Assembly: GCA_021733665.1 (NCBI GenBank)
Contig: JAHREI010000005.1
Coordinates: forward strand, 223,963-287,962
DNA from: Bacillus subtilis
GTDB lineage: Bacteria > Pseudomonadota > Alphaproteobacteria > Rhizobiales > Rhizobiaceae
Direction: 5' to 3'
Length of the DNA stretch: 64,000 bases
Positions within the stretch are counted from its first letter, which is position 1; every line of letters starts with the position of its first letter. The notes below the pieces were generated by a model that was given only the letters and a program-made list of their open reading frames with translations, was not told where the DNA came from and did not search any database. Positions 52,398 to 61,492 of this stretch are shown in pieces. The position numbers were made by a program, and so were the translations under genes.

Positions 52398-55243
52398 TCC
52401 TAGAACTCGACGACCTTCGCAGCCGGTTCAGCCGGTTTTTGCTGATCTTATTCTGGCTGCATGTCCCGTTATTGGCGCTGATTGCCTATGTCACCGGCCA
52501 TTCCCCGCTCTGGGCGGCTTTAGCTGGTGTTGCCTTGGCGGGCGCTTATCATTTGTCATGGCTGCGCTCAGGCATTGCACCGGTTACCCGTTATATTTCC
52601 GGTGTTTCCCTGATGGGGCAACCGGCTTTAATCCTGTATCTGATGAGCGGACAGCTCTGGCAGATGGATATACATATGTATTTCTTCGCCATGCTGGCTC
52701 TGACCGTTGCATGGTGCGACCGCCGTGCGGTGATATTTGCGGCAACGACTGTTGCCATACACCATCTGACGCTGGATTACCTGATGCCTTCCGCTGTGTT
52801 TCCGGAAGGTGGCGACTTGCTGCGCGTATTGCTCCATGCGGTGATTGTTGCATTTCAGGCAGCTGTGCTGGTGTGGTTCGGCGACATGCTGGTCGAATGT
52901 TTCAACCGTATCAATGATATGCGGAATGAAATTCTTGCCAAAAATGAAGCGCTGGAACAGCGCACAATGGAAGCGGAAGCGGCAAGCAAATCCAAGAGCA
53001 TGTTCCTCGCCAATATGAGCCATGAAATCCGCACGCCGATGAATGCCATTCTGGGCTTTTGTCATCTGGTGCTGCGTACAGATCTTGACCTTAGACAGAA
53101 AGAATATGTCTCAAAAATCAGCAATGCCAGCACGGCACTGCTGCGTTTGATCAATGATATTCTGGATTTTTCCAAGAATGAGGCAGGCAAGCTCTCGCTT
53201 GAAGCGCGTCCGTTTAATCTGCGTTCTTCTCTGCAAAGTCAGCTGAATCTGGCGGCAATTAATGCGGAGAATAAAGGCGTTACGATTGAAACGATTATCC
53301 ATGAGGATGTTCCGCCGGTTCTGGTCGGGGATGAATTGCGGCTCAATCAGGTGCTGCTCAATCTCGTCAGCAATGCAGTTAAGTTCAGCGAAAAAGGTAC
53401 AGTGACTGTATCGGTTGATACGGTTGAGCGGCGGAATGATGATATTACTCTGCGTATTTCTGTGCGCGATCGCGGTATTGGGATGGCTCCGGAACAGCAG
53501 GCGCTGTTGTTTAACTCCTTTACACAAGCCGATAGCTCCATGACACGTCGCTTTGGCGGCACTGGTCTCGGACTCGTGATCAGCAAGCAGATTGTGGAGC
53601 AGATGGGCGGCACGATTGGCGTTGAAAGTATACAGGGCGAAGGCAGCCTGTTTACATTCACGGTGCATATGGCTGTCGGTGAAATGCAGGAAGAACCGGT
53701 ACGCGTTGCATCTGAAAAGATTGCCGAACTACGTGTGCTGGCAGCTGATGATAATCCGGCGTCGCGTGAGATTCTTGCAGATGTATTCAGTTCGTGGGGC
53801 GTCACCATTGATCTGGTGGCTTCCGGTGAAGAAGTGATCGGTGCTCTGGAAAGTGCCTGCCTTGCAGGTAAGCCATATGATCTGGTGGTGCTGGACTGGA
53901 GAATGCCGGGCATGGACGGTCTTGAAACCGTACAGACCATGCATCGTCATGAAGCCCTGACATCCCTGCCATATGTGATTATGGTCACCGCTTACGGTAA
54001 TGACGAGTTCCGCTCGGAATCTGAACGTGCGGGTATTGCGGCCTTTTTGTCGAAGCCGATTATGCCGGATGTGTTGCTGGATACAGTGACGGAATTGTTC
54101 GTGCAGGATACAGCGCCGGATGCACCGCATGCGGAGATCGGACAGACCATTCCGATGGTGGTAGAGCATTTACGTGGCCTGACATTGCTGCTTGCAGAAG
54201 ACAGCATGATCAACCGTGAAATCGCTGTAGAACTGTTGCAGGATGCAGGGCTGAAAGTGGATGTGGCCGAAAACGGACGCATCGCCTGTGATCTGGCACT
54301 GGCGAAACCATTGATTTATGATGGCGTGCTGATGGATATTCAGATGCCGGAAATGGATGGGATTGAGGCGACGCGACAGATCCGTAAAACATGGTCGTCG
54401 GAGCAATTGCCGATTATCGCCATGACGGCACATGCCTATGAGGAAGAACGGCAGAAGTGTTTTGCTGCCGGTATGGATGATCATATTGCCAAACCGGTTG
54501 ATCCTTTCCTGTTGGTGCGCACACTGAACCGCTGGCTCAAGCCACGTGCCAAAAATGCAGCACTGCAGGCGGAAGCCAGTACGGCACCTGCGGCAGCACC
54601 AAAACCTGATTTGCCGGATAACTTGCCGCCGTTTGATCTGGCAAAGGCTTTGCCACGCATGAACGGAAAAACCGCTTTGCTGCGTAAGCTGATCATTGAT
54701 TTTGGCCAGAGATTTGCAGGGGCGACAGAAGAGCTGCATGGCCAGATCAGCCGAGGTGCATTGGAAGATGCCCGCCGCAGTGCGCATACGCTGAAAGGTG
54801 TGGCCGGATCGCTGGAATTGGCTGAAATATATACCCATGCGGCCAAAACAGAGGCGGCTTTGTCGCAAGGCGATGTGGTTGCCGCAAATGGTCTGATTGC
54901 TGAACTCGAGCAATTGTTGAAACCTGCCATTCAGGCTGCACAAAGCCTTGTAACTGCGCCAGAAACTGCTAATAACGCCGCATCGGCAGCAGATGCTGGA
55001 TCGGTCAATATTCAGGCGGAGATTTCAGCTTTCCGCGGGCTTTTAGAGCGCCGCAGCCTGAAGGCACGCAGCAGTTTTGAACAATTGGCGACGACACTCG
55101 GCATGACACCCGCTGATATGCAGGCTCATCCGGCAAAAGTCGCTCTTGATAATCTTGACTACAATCGTGCGCTGACATTGTTGAATGAAGAATTTGCGGA
55201 AGATCCGCAGACTTCCGGCAATACCGAGCGCATCGGAGAATAA
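52394..55243 (+). CDS. Hybrid sensor histidine kinase with two receivers and Hpt
   Basis: This 949-residue protein has about five membrane helices in residues 15-170 and a coiled coil (NDMRNEILAKNEALEQRTMEAEAASKSKS). HisKA carries H210 in ANMSHEIRTPMNA; HATPase motifs are NLVSNAVKFS, RDRGIGM and GTGLGL. Two receiver domains follow (VVLDWRMPGMDG and VLMDIQMPEMDG). A C-terminal Hpt domain carries the histidine in ARRSAHTLKGVAGSLEL. The full phosphorelay is therefore in one chain. The large membrane module has no recognisable periplasmic ligand domain. The diguanylate cyclase gene starts 2 bp downstream and is the probable output. Confidence 0.92.
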   Translation: MILELDDLRSRFSRFLLILFWLHVPLLALIAYVTGHSPLWAALAGVALAGAYHLSWLRSGIAPVTRYISGVSLMGQPALILYLMSGQLWQMDIHMYFFAMLALTVAWCDRRAVIFAATTVAIHHLTLDYLMPSAVFPEGGDLLRVLLHAVIVAFQAAVLVWFGDMLVECFNRINDMRNEILAKNEALEQRTMEAEAASKSKSMFLANMSHEIRTPMNAILGFCHLVLRTDLDLRQKEYVSKISNASTALLRLINDILDFSKNEAGKLSLEARPFNLRSSLQSQLNLAAINAENKGVTIETIIHEDVPPVLVGDELRLNQVLLNLVSNAVKFSEKGTVTVSVDTVERRNDDITLRISVRDRGIGMAPEQQALLFNSFTQADSSMTRRFGGTGLGLVISKQIVEQMGGTIGVESIQGEGSLFTFTVHMAVGEMQEEPVRVASEKIAELRVLAADDNPASREILADVFSSWGVTIDLVASGEEVIGALESACLAGKPYDLVVLDWRMPGMDGLETVQTMHRHEALTSLPYVIMVTAYGNDEFRSESERAGIAAFLSKPIMPDVLLDTVTELFVQDTAPDAPHAEIGQTIPMVVEHLRGLTLLLAEDSMINREIAVELLQDAGLKVDVAENGRIACDLALAKPLIYDGVLMDIQMPEMDGIEATRQIRKTWSSEQLPIIAMTAHAYEEERQKCFAAGMDDHIAKPVDPFLLVRTLNRWLKPRAKNAALQAEASTAPAAAPKPDLPDNLPPFDLAKALPRMNGKTALLRKLIIDFGQRFAGATEELHGQISRGALEDARRSAHTLKGVAGSLELAEIYTHAAKTEAALSQGDVVAANGLIAELEQLLKPAIQAAQSLVTAPETANNAASAADAGSVNIQAEISAFRGLLERRSLKARSSFEQLATTLGMTPADMQAHPAKVALDNLDYNRALTLLNEEFAEDPQTSGNTERIGE

Positions 55244-55245
55244 TT

Positions 55246-56184
55246 ATGACAGACCGGGCAGTCATCCTTATCGTTGATGATGAAGTCTCAAATATCGAGA
55301 TCATGAGCGCTGTTCTCGAAGACGACTATGAAGTGTGTTTTGCAACTTCCGGTGAAGAAGCGCTGAAAGTTGCACAAACTGTGCTGCCGGATCTTATCCT
55401 GCTTGATGTACTGATGCCCGGAATTGACGGTTATGAAGTATGTCAGCGTCTCAAAAAAGACCGGTTGCTCGCGGATATTCCGGTGATTTTCACCACTGGT
55501 CTGAACGATCAGGACGCGGAAGTGCGTGGCCTGTCAGCCGGTGCGATTGATTATGTGACCAAGCCTATTCAGCCGGTTATTTTGCTGGCACGCGTGGCTA
55601 ATCATGTGGAGCTGAAGCGTCTGCGTGATCAGCTGGCGCAGATGGCAGTAACCGACGCACTGACCGGTTTAAGTAATCGCCGTCATCTGGAACAAACACT
55701 GGCGACAGAAACCGCAAAGCTTTCCCGTACCGGTGAATGGCTGTCGGTGATTATGGTCGATATCGATTTCTTCAAGCTGTTCAACGATACATTCGGCCAT
55801 CCGGCGGGTGACCGTTGTCTGGCAATGGTTGCCGCAGCGCTGACCAGAGCGGTGCATCTGGCAACTGATCTGACTGCCCGTTACGGCGGTGAGGAATTTG
55901 TCTGCGTGCTACCGGGGCGCGATCATGAAGCGGCTGCACTTGTTGCCAGAGAAATTCAGGAACAGGTAGGCTCTTTGAGAATACCGCATCCGGAATCTGC
56001 GGTTGGCCCTTGTGTGACCGTGAGTATTGGTGTGGCTTCAGCCTGTTGCCTGCCGGATATGTCCCCGTCTCAGTGGATTGCCCATGCAGATCGCCAGCTC
56101 TATCTGAGCAAACGCGCCGGACGTAACGAGATTTACAGCACCGTTTTCCATGAACAGGAAATCGGGGTCACCAGTCATAGCTGA
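55246..56184 (+). CDS. Receiver-GGDEF diguanylate cyclase
   Basis: This 312-residue PleD-like protein has one receiver domain (VILIVDDEVSNIEIM, D54 in LLDVLMPGIDG, K in YVTKPI) and a GGDEF domain with the active site RYGGEEF (214-218). It should make cyclic di-GMP when phosphorylated by the kinase encoded 2 bp upstream. The product-inhibition site that precedes GGEEF is LxxD (205-208) instead of RxxD, so feedback inhibition may be lost. There is only one receiver, unlike Caulobacter PleD, which has two. Confidence 0.93.
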   Translation: MTDRAVILIVDDEVSNIEIMSAVLEDDYEVCFATSGEEALKVAQTVLPDLILLDVLMPGIDGYEVCQRLKKDRLLADIPVIFTTGLNDQDAEVRGLSAGAIDYVTKPIQPVILLARVANHVELKRLRDQLAQMAVTDALTGLSNRRHLEQTLATETAKLSRTGEWLSVIMVDIDFFKLFNDTFGHPAGDRCLAMVAAALTRAVHLATDLTARYGGEEFVCVLPGRDHEAAALVAREIQEQVGSLRIPHPESAVGPCVTVSIGVASACCLPDMSPSQWIAHADRQLYLSKRAGRNEIYSTVFHEQEIGVTSHS

Positions 56185-56208
56185 GTAAAATATTGTGACT
56201 GGCAGCTT

Positions 56209-57027
56209 TCAGGAGCTGTGCCGGTCACCGGTTTCGCACAGGTGCAATTGCAGGTTCAGCGCCTGTATCTTATCCAGAATATGCGATGCAGGTGCTTTGT
56301 CAGTGATAATGGCATCGACGATATCCAACCCGCCGAGCTTTACCAAAGCGCGCTTGCCGAACTTGCTGCTGTCGACAGCCAGTAATTTGTGTCTGGACTG
56401 ATCAAGCGCTTTGGAAACTGCCGCAACTTCGGTGCGGTCGTCATCGCATAAATCACCGTCATCATCGATACCGCTGACAGAAATCACGGCATAATCGAAT
56501 TTGAAACGGTTGATAAAATCCGGCGTATCTTCCTGAAAAATACCACCATCGACGGCACGTACAAATCCGCCCGGAATGGCCAGTGCAAAATCTGAATTTT
56601 CGCTGATCAGCGATGCGACACGCAAACTGTAAGTGACAATGCGTAAGCCTTGACGGTTCTTGAGCAGTGCGGCTGCAATCGCCTCGCAAGTCGTGCCGGT
56701 ATCAATAAAGATTGTCGTGTTATCCGGAATTGTCTCTGCCACAAAAGCCGCGATGGCCTGCTTTTCTGCTGCCTGATCAAGACGGCGCTGGCGATAGGTG
56801 CCTACATCCATCGGCGCGGCTATTGTTGCACCACCATGAATACGACGGACTTTGCCGGTGGTTTCCAGCGCCATAATATCACGTCGTGCCGTCTGCATGG
56901 TGACAGAACAGAGATGAGCGATCTCTTCGAGTGAAATATAGTGATTTTGTTCCAGATATTGCAGCAAAAACGCCTGACGATTGTCTTTTTTGTTGCCGCC
57001 GACTGATGCCACGCCGTTCAAACGCAT
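56209..57027 (-). CDS. DeoR-family transcriptional regulator
   Basis: This 272-residue regulator has a DeoR helix-turn-helix (RQAFLLQYLEQNHYISLEEIAHLCSVTMQTARRDIMALETTGKVRRIHGGA) and the sugar-phosphate sensor domain (IFIDTGTTCEAIAAALL, ISVSGIDDDGDLCDDDRTEVAAVSKALDQS, VDSSKFGKRALVKLG). The frame extends to a GTG at 57045, but the ATG at 57027 follows AGGGGG at a good distance. It is divergent from the phosphodiesterase-like autotransporter. The effector is probably a phosphorylated sugar, as in the family. Confidence 0.9.
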   Translation of the reverse strand: MRLNGVASVGGNKKDNRQAFLLQYLEQNHYISLEEIAHLCSVTMQTARRDIMALETTGKVRRIHGGATIAAPMDVGTYRQRRLDQAAEKQAIAAFVAETIPDNTTIFIDTGTTCEAIAAALLKNRQGLRIVTYSLRVASLISENSDFALAIPGGFVRAVDGGIFQEDTPDFINRFKFDYAVISVSGIDDDGDLCDDDRTEVAAVSKALDQSRHKLLAVDSSKFGKRALVKLGGLDIVDAIITDKAPASHILDKIQALNLQLHLCETGDRHSS

Positions 57028-57086
57028 GATGCGCCCCCTGTTCACACATTATTTCAGGCAAAAAATTTTAAGCGTCAAGTGAATGA

Positions 57087-57161
57087 TTTACTGTACTCAC
57101 AGCGTTTGTATAAAAACTGACATATAACTCATCTAATGTACGAAAAGTGACATTTCATGTC
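57087..57161 (+). promoter_or_regulatory. Candidate promoter and operator of the EEP autotransporter
   Basis: TTTACT (57087-57092), a 16-bp spacer and TATAAA (57109-57114) form a plausible sigma-70 promoter. Downstream of it GACAT occurs at 57119 and again at 57149, exactly 30 bp apart. The second copy is part of the palindrome GACAT-TTC-ATGTC (57149-57161). Repeats on one helix face fit a DeoR-type operator placed to block transcription. Confidence 0.4.
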
Positions 57162-57187
57162 TCGGTTCTTACTATCAGGATAATGTG

Positions 57188-60100
57188 ATGAAAAAGCAGC
57201 GGTCAGGCGCAGGGCATAAACGTAATTTGGGAGCAGGTGTAGCAGGGGCATTATTGCTGGCTGCACTGGGCACCAACGCGCAGGCGGAAGAAGCAAAGGA
57301 TAAGAGTTTCTCACTGACTGTGATGGGCTTTAATATCTGGAATAACGGCGTTAATTCTAAAATGTGGGATGCCGAGGCGAAAAAGAATGGTCAGCTGATT
57401 TATAATCAGACGATGAAAGATCTGTTGCTCGGTGTTGCGCCTGATGTGCTGGTCTTGCCGGAATTATATAATAACAGCGGTAAAAAACTGGGCGATAAAA
57501 GTGTTGTTGAAGCGCATGTGCAAAACACACTGGATTTGCTGAATGCCAATCCTGACAAGCTCAGCAATTATGAGAAAATCAAAGATAATGACGCCCGTGA
57601 AGGCAGCGGGATGGTGATTTCTGCCGGTCAGTCTGACTATCTCGGCGCGAATACAATCCGTATGAAGCCGGGGAACGGATTTCCGGATACAGTCATCGCC
57701 GGTCGTCACTTCAATTATTATGATGAGCCGGTCAATCGTATCAAACAGGCAAAAGAAGCTAACAAGCTGGCACAATCAACGGCCATTCCGACCATTCTTG
57801 TCGGCGATCTCAATGCGGGTGATGTTTCAGAACGCGGTTTGCTGAGTGTTGACGCGCAATTGCGCCTGATGAAGCAGGCCACAGGCAATAAGCTGTATAG
57901 TGATTTGTCAGCAGAATATCTTGAGCTTGCGGATAAAACCAAATGGCGTGCGATTATTCAGGAAGCACATCCGGGTGTTAATATCGATGGCTTGTCCTGG
58001 AATACGTGGGGCGCTGCACTCGAAAAAGCTTACAAAGCAGGCAAAGACATTGGTCTTGTTGATGAGACATATCCGGTTAAGAACAATTTGCCGGTAACAA
58101 TGAATATTCTGAAGCAGCAGCATCAGCTTATTCAGTTAGACCGCAACCGCGAACAGTTTAAGCCAAGTCAGGTCGGTGATGAACGCGCGACATGGACCAG
58201 TGATGGTGAAGAGTCCACCAATATCTGGGCGAGCTGGGATCGTGTGAATATTGATCATATTCTGGTATCCCGTCCGTTCGCTAAATGGATTGAGATTGTT
58301 GATAACGGCAAATGGTCCGGTACGCTTTCCAAGCCTGCGCTGCTGCCAAACGGCAATTCACTGTCAGATCATGATCCTATTGCACAGGAATTGCGCTGGA
58401 TCGGACCCAAACTGGAGACTTATAAAGACGGTGAAGCGGAAAAGACCCGTATTGTCTGGGGCGCGGATGCTTCCGGCTTTGCAGCCAAGGGCAAAGAATT
58501 CTATCTGACCCGTAATAATAATCGCAATGATACCTATCTCGGACAGATCGCGGATGCGGATGGTAATCCGATCCTGAAAGATCTGACACGGGAAGAAAAA
58601 CAGACCCTGCTTGATTGTAAAACAACGGATGCTCGTTTTGCGCAGGCTGTGCAGGATTATTGTATCGATAATCATGAGTTTATCGGCCAGACGCTGGTGA
58701 CAGATGGCGGTACGATTATTGTTGATGAAGATGCAGCTTTAGGCGCTGCAAAAGCCGATCTCTATCTGGCTGATGGTGGGCTGAAGATTGCCGGTCAGAC
58801 AATGAATGCACTGGATCGCAAACTTATTCTGAATGGCGCTGGGCGCATTGATGTGGCTGATGCACAGAATGAAGTGCTGGTGAAACAGGAAATCAGCGGC
58901 AGCGGCGGTCTGGTAAAGCAGGGTGAGGGTACGCTTGTTCTGGGGCAGGCGAACAGCCATCAGGGCGGCACATTTGTAGAAAACGGCATTTTAAGAGCAG
59001 ATGTTGCCGGTGCTCTGGTTGATAACACAACGCTTGTTGTGAATGGCGGTAAGCTTGATCTCAATGGTCATGATCTGAAGGCATCTTCCCTGTCCGGTAA
59101 AGGCGGCAGTCTGGATTTGAATTCTGCTGCGCTGGAAATCAATCAGACGCTGAATACCCGCTTTGACGGCACCATTGACGGCAATGGCGATCTGACGAAA
59201 AACGGCGCCGGTATTTTGGTGCTGAATGGCAAAAACAGTTATCAGGGAACGACCACGGTCAATGGCGGTGGTTTGATCGTTGGTGATGCCGATCATAGTG
59301 ATGCATCGGTAAATGGTATTATCAAAGTCAGCAATGGCGCCTTCCTTGCCGGTTCAGGTATGCTGGGCGGTATTCATGTTGCTGCGGGTAGCGTTTTGGC
59401 TCCGGGCAACTCAATCGGAACGCTTAAAACCTCTGGTGATTTGGTGATGGAAGCTGGTTCCCTCTATGAGGCAGAGATTAATCCTGACGGTACTTCGGAT
59501 CTCATTCAGGTTGGTGGTGCTGCCATCATTGATGGCGTCAATGTCCATGTGGAAAAAGCAACCGGCAGCTACAAAGCCAATACCCGTTATACAATTCTGA
59601 CTGCAGATGGCGGAATTACCGGTACTTTTGCAGATATGAGCCAGAACAAGCCGTTTATTGATCTGAATCTCGTTTATGATCCGAAAACGGTTTATCTGGA
59701 TGTTTTGCGTAACAGCACAAGCTTCGCCTCTGTTGCACAGACCGGAAACCAGCAGGCCGTTGCCGGTGCTGCTGAAGGACTTGGCATCGGTAATGCCGTT
59801 TATGATGCTATTGCCGGACAGGATAGTGATGCAAATGCCCGTGCAGCATTCGATATGCTGTCAGGTGAAGTGTATGCTTCTTCCAAAACCGCTTTGATCA
59901 ACACCAGCAGTGATCTGCGCAATGCAGCACAAGATCGTCTTCGCTCTGCCTTTGGTGATACGAATGCGCAAAAAACTGTGCAGGTCGTTTCTGCTCAAGA
60001 CGCTCCGGCTGCTCTTTGGGTACAGAGTTTTGGTACTTGGACTGAGAACTCCTCAAACGGCAATGCTGCAAAACTCAGCCAGACAACAGGCGGTATTTTC

Positions 60101-60826
60101 GCCGGTTATGATGCCGAGGTAGCAGAAAATCTGCGTCTTGGTGCTCTTGCCGGTTATAGCCGCACCAGTTTTGATGTTGATGATCGTGCTTCATCGGGTG
60201 AAAGCGACAATTATCATCTGGGGCTTTATGGCGGTTCTGACTGGGGTAATACAGCGTTGAGCGGTGGTATTGCCTATAGCTGGCATTCGGTTGATACCAG
60301 TCGTTCGGTTTTCTTCCCTGGTTTTTCTGAAAAGCTGACTGCTGATTATAATGCAGGCACAGTTCAGGCCTTTGGTGAGTTGAGCCATAAGCTGAAAACA
60401 AGCAATGCTGTTTTTGAACCATTTGCCAATCTGGCTTATGTGTCGCTGAAGACTGATGGCTTTACTGAGACCGGTGGTCAGGCTGCTCTGATGATCGACA
60501 GTGACAGAATGAGCACGGTCTTCACGACTTTGGGTATTCGCGGAGCGACTGAAATGATGTTCGGTAATGTTAAGACCGAGCTGAACGGTACGCTGGGCTG
60601 GCAGCATGCCTTTAAGGCTGTGGACTCTGTGAGCCGTGCATCTTTTAGCAATGGCACTGCCTTTGATATTTCCGGTGTTCCCGTCGCTAAAGACACCGCA
60701 TTGGTGCAAGCTGGTTTCGATATTAAAGCCAGTGAAACAACAACATTCGGCATAAGCTATCGTGGTCAGTTTGGCTCAGGCCTCCAGAGCAATTCTGTCA
60801 ATGCCAAGATGGGGATCAAATTCTGA
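57188..60826 (+). CDS. Autotransporter with endonuclease/exonuclease/phosphatase (EEP) passenger
   Basis: This 1212-residue protein has a signal peptide (about 1-35, ending NAQAEE) and an EEP (DNase I/sphingomyelinase-like) domain at about 40-405. All core motifs are visible: NIWNNG, LPELYNN, GRHFNYYDEP, VGDLNAGD near 205, NIDHILVSR near 355 and SDHDPIA near 393. Beta-helix stalk repeats follow (SGGLVKQGEGTLVLG, GDLTKNGAGILVLNGKNSYQGTTTVNGG). A C-terminal barrel covers about 935-1212 and ends MGIKF. The cargo may cut nucleic acid, phospholipid or inositol phosphates at the surface. The ATG at 57188 follows AGGA; a GTG lies directly before it. A strong terminator follows. Confidence 0.9.
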   Translation: MKKQRSGAGHKRNLGAGVAGALLLAALGTNAQAEEAKDKSFSLTVMGFNIWNNGVNSKMWDAEAKKNGQLIYNQTMKDLLLGVAPDVLVLPELYNNSGKKLGDKSVVEAHVQNTLDLLNANPDKLSNYEKIKDNDAREGSGMVISAGQSDYLGANTIRMKPGNGFPDTVIAGRHFNYYDEPVNRIKQAKEANKLAQSTAIPTILVGDLNAGDVSERGLLSVDAQLRLMKQATGNKLYSDLSAEYLELADKTKWRAIIQEAHPGVNIDGLSWNTWGAALEKAYKAGKDIGLVDETYPVKNNLPVTMNILKQQHQLIQLDRNREQFKPSQVGDERATWTSDGEESTNIWASWDRVNIDHILVSRPFAKWIEIVDNGKWSGTLSKPALLPNGNSLSDHDPIAQELRWIGPKLETYKDGEAEKTRIVWGADASGFAAKGKEFYLTRNNNRNDTYLGQIADADGNPILKDLTREEKQTLLDCKTTDARFAQAVQDYCIDNHEFIGQTLVTDGGTIIVDEDAALGAAKADLYLADGGLKIAGQTMNALDRKLILNGAGRIDVADAQNEVLVKQEISGSGGLVKQGEGTLVLGQANSHQGGTFVENGILRADVAGALVDNTTLVVNGGKLDLNGHDLKASSLSGKGGSLDLNSAALEINQTLNTRFDGTIDGNGDLTKNGAGILVLNGKNSYQGTTTVNGGGLIVGDADHSDASVNGIIKVSNGAFLAGSGMLGGIHVAAGSVLAPGNSIGTLKTSGDLVMEAGSLYEAEINPDGTSDLIQVGGAAIIDGVNVHVEKATGSYKANTRYTILTADGGITGTFADMSQNKPFIDLNLVYDPKTVYLDVLRNSTSFASVAQTGNQQAVAGAAEGLGIGNAVYDAIAGQDSDANARAAFDMLSGEVYASSKTALINTSSDLRNAAQDRLRSAFGDTNAQKTVQVVSAQDAPAALWVQSFGTWTENSSNGNAAKLSQTTGGIFAGYDAEVAENLRLGALAGYSRTSFDVDDRASSGESDNYHLGLYGGSDWGNTALSGGIAYSWHSVDTSRSVFFPGFSEKLTADYNAGTVQAFGELSHKLKTSNAVFEPFANLAYVSLKTDGFTETGGQAALMIDSDRMSTVFTTLGIRGATEMMFGNVKTELNGTLGWQHAFKAVDSVSRASFSNGTAFDISGVPVAKDTALVQAGFDIKASETTTFGISYRGQFGSGLQSNSVNAKMGIKF

Positions 60827-60851
60827 TCTGATATGACTTGAATGAACCCAA

Positions 60852-60890
60852 CCACCCGCTTGTTCGAAACAAGCGGGTGGTTTAGTATTT
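60852..60890 (+). terminator. Intrinsic terminator after the EEP autotransporter
   Basis: CCACCCGCTTGTT (60852-60864) and AACAAGCGGGTGG (60868-60880) form a perfect 13-bp stem with a CGA loop, followed by TTTAGTATTTT. The remaining gap to 61081 shows nothing further that I can support. Confidence 0.88.
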
Positions 60891-61081
60891 TAAGCGGGAA
60901 TGACTAACGCATGTCGCAGCAAAATGGGATCGCGAGTATGCGGCAATTAGAAGAAACCAGAGCGAGCGTCATGGGCGAGGTTAAAGACGATATGCTCAAG
61001 TCTTGCTCCACAGGATAATGCATGACATGACGGAGTTGCTGGTACTGTCCTCGCTGTTCTGCACTCACGCGGTATTCTCGA

Positions 61082-61405
61082 ATGATTATGTTTTTCATAT
61101 TTCCGGTGACATTACTGGCGGCATGTCTCTGCGGACTTGCCGATGCAATACGTTTCCGGTCTGTTTTGAAAATACGGCCGGTTATCCTCGTTGTACTGTT
61201 CGGGCAGATTTTTGCTTATATGCTCGCTTTATGGATGCTCTCACTTGATCCGTATTTTGACGATAACGGCACGCTCACCCGTATTGAAGGTCGTCAGCTC
61301 TGGTTCTGGGCGCAGGAGATTGGTGGCTGGTTTGCCGTTGTTCTGGTGCCGACTCTGCTGGTTATCTTGTTTCTTTTGCAGAGGGCTCTGCGGACGATCC
61401 GGTAA
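61082..61405 (+). CDS. Small integral membrane protein, unknown family
   Basis: This 107-residue hydrophobic protein has three probable membrane helices (about 1-20, 31-54 and 80-100) and a short loop (LDPYFDDNGTLTRIEGRQLWFW). I do not recognise a family. The ribosome site is weak and an ATG at 61088 is an alternative start. It lies 87 bp before the ABC-F gene in the same direction. Confidence 0.6.
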   Translation: MIMFFIFPVTLLAACLCGLADAIRFRSVLKIRPVILVVLFGQIFAYMLALWMLSLDPYFDDNGTLTRIEGRQLWFWAQEIGGWFAVVLVPTLLVILFLLQRALRTIR

Positions 61406-61492
61406 AACAACACCGACTTTGCATTTGCATGAGGTGACAGGGAAGCAAAGGCATGGCATAGGAGCCTGACTAATCAAAAGGCCTCTTCATTC

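Noticed and set aside
60904..61098. 64-codon minus-strand frame in the gap after the EEP autotransporter
   Set aside because: It has no recognisable family, no good ribosome site and overlaps the start of the small membrane protein; too weak to call.
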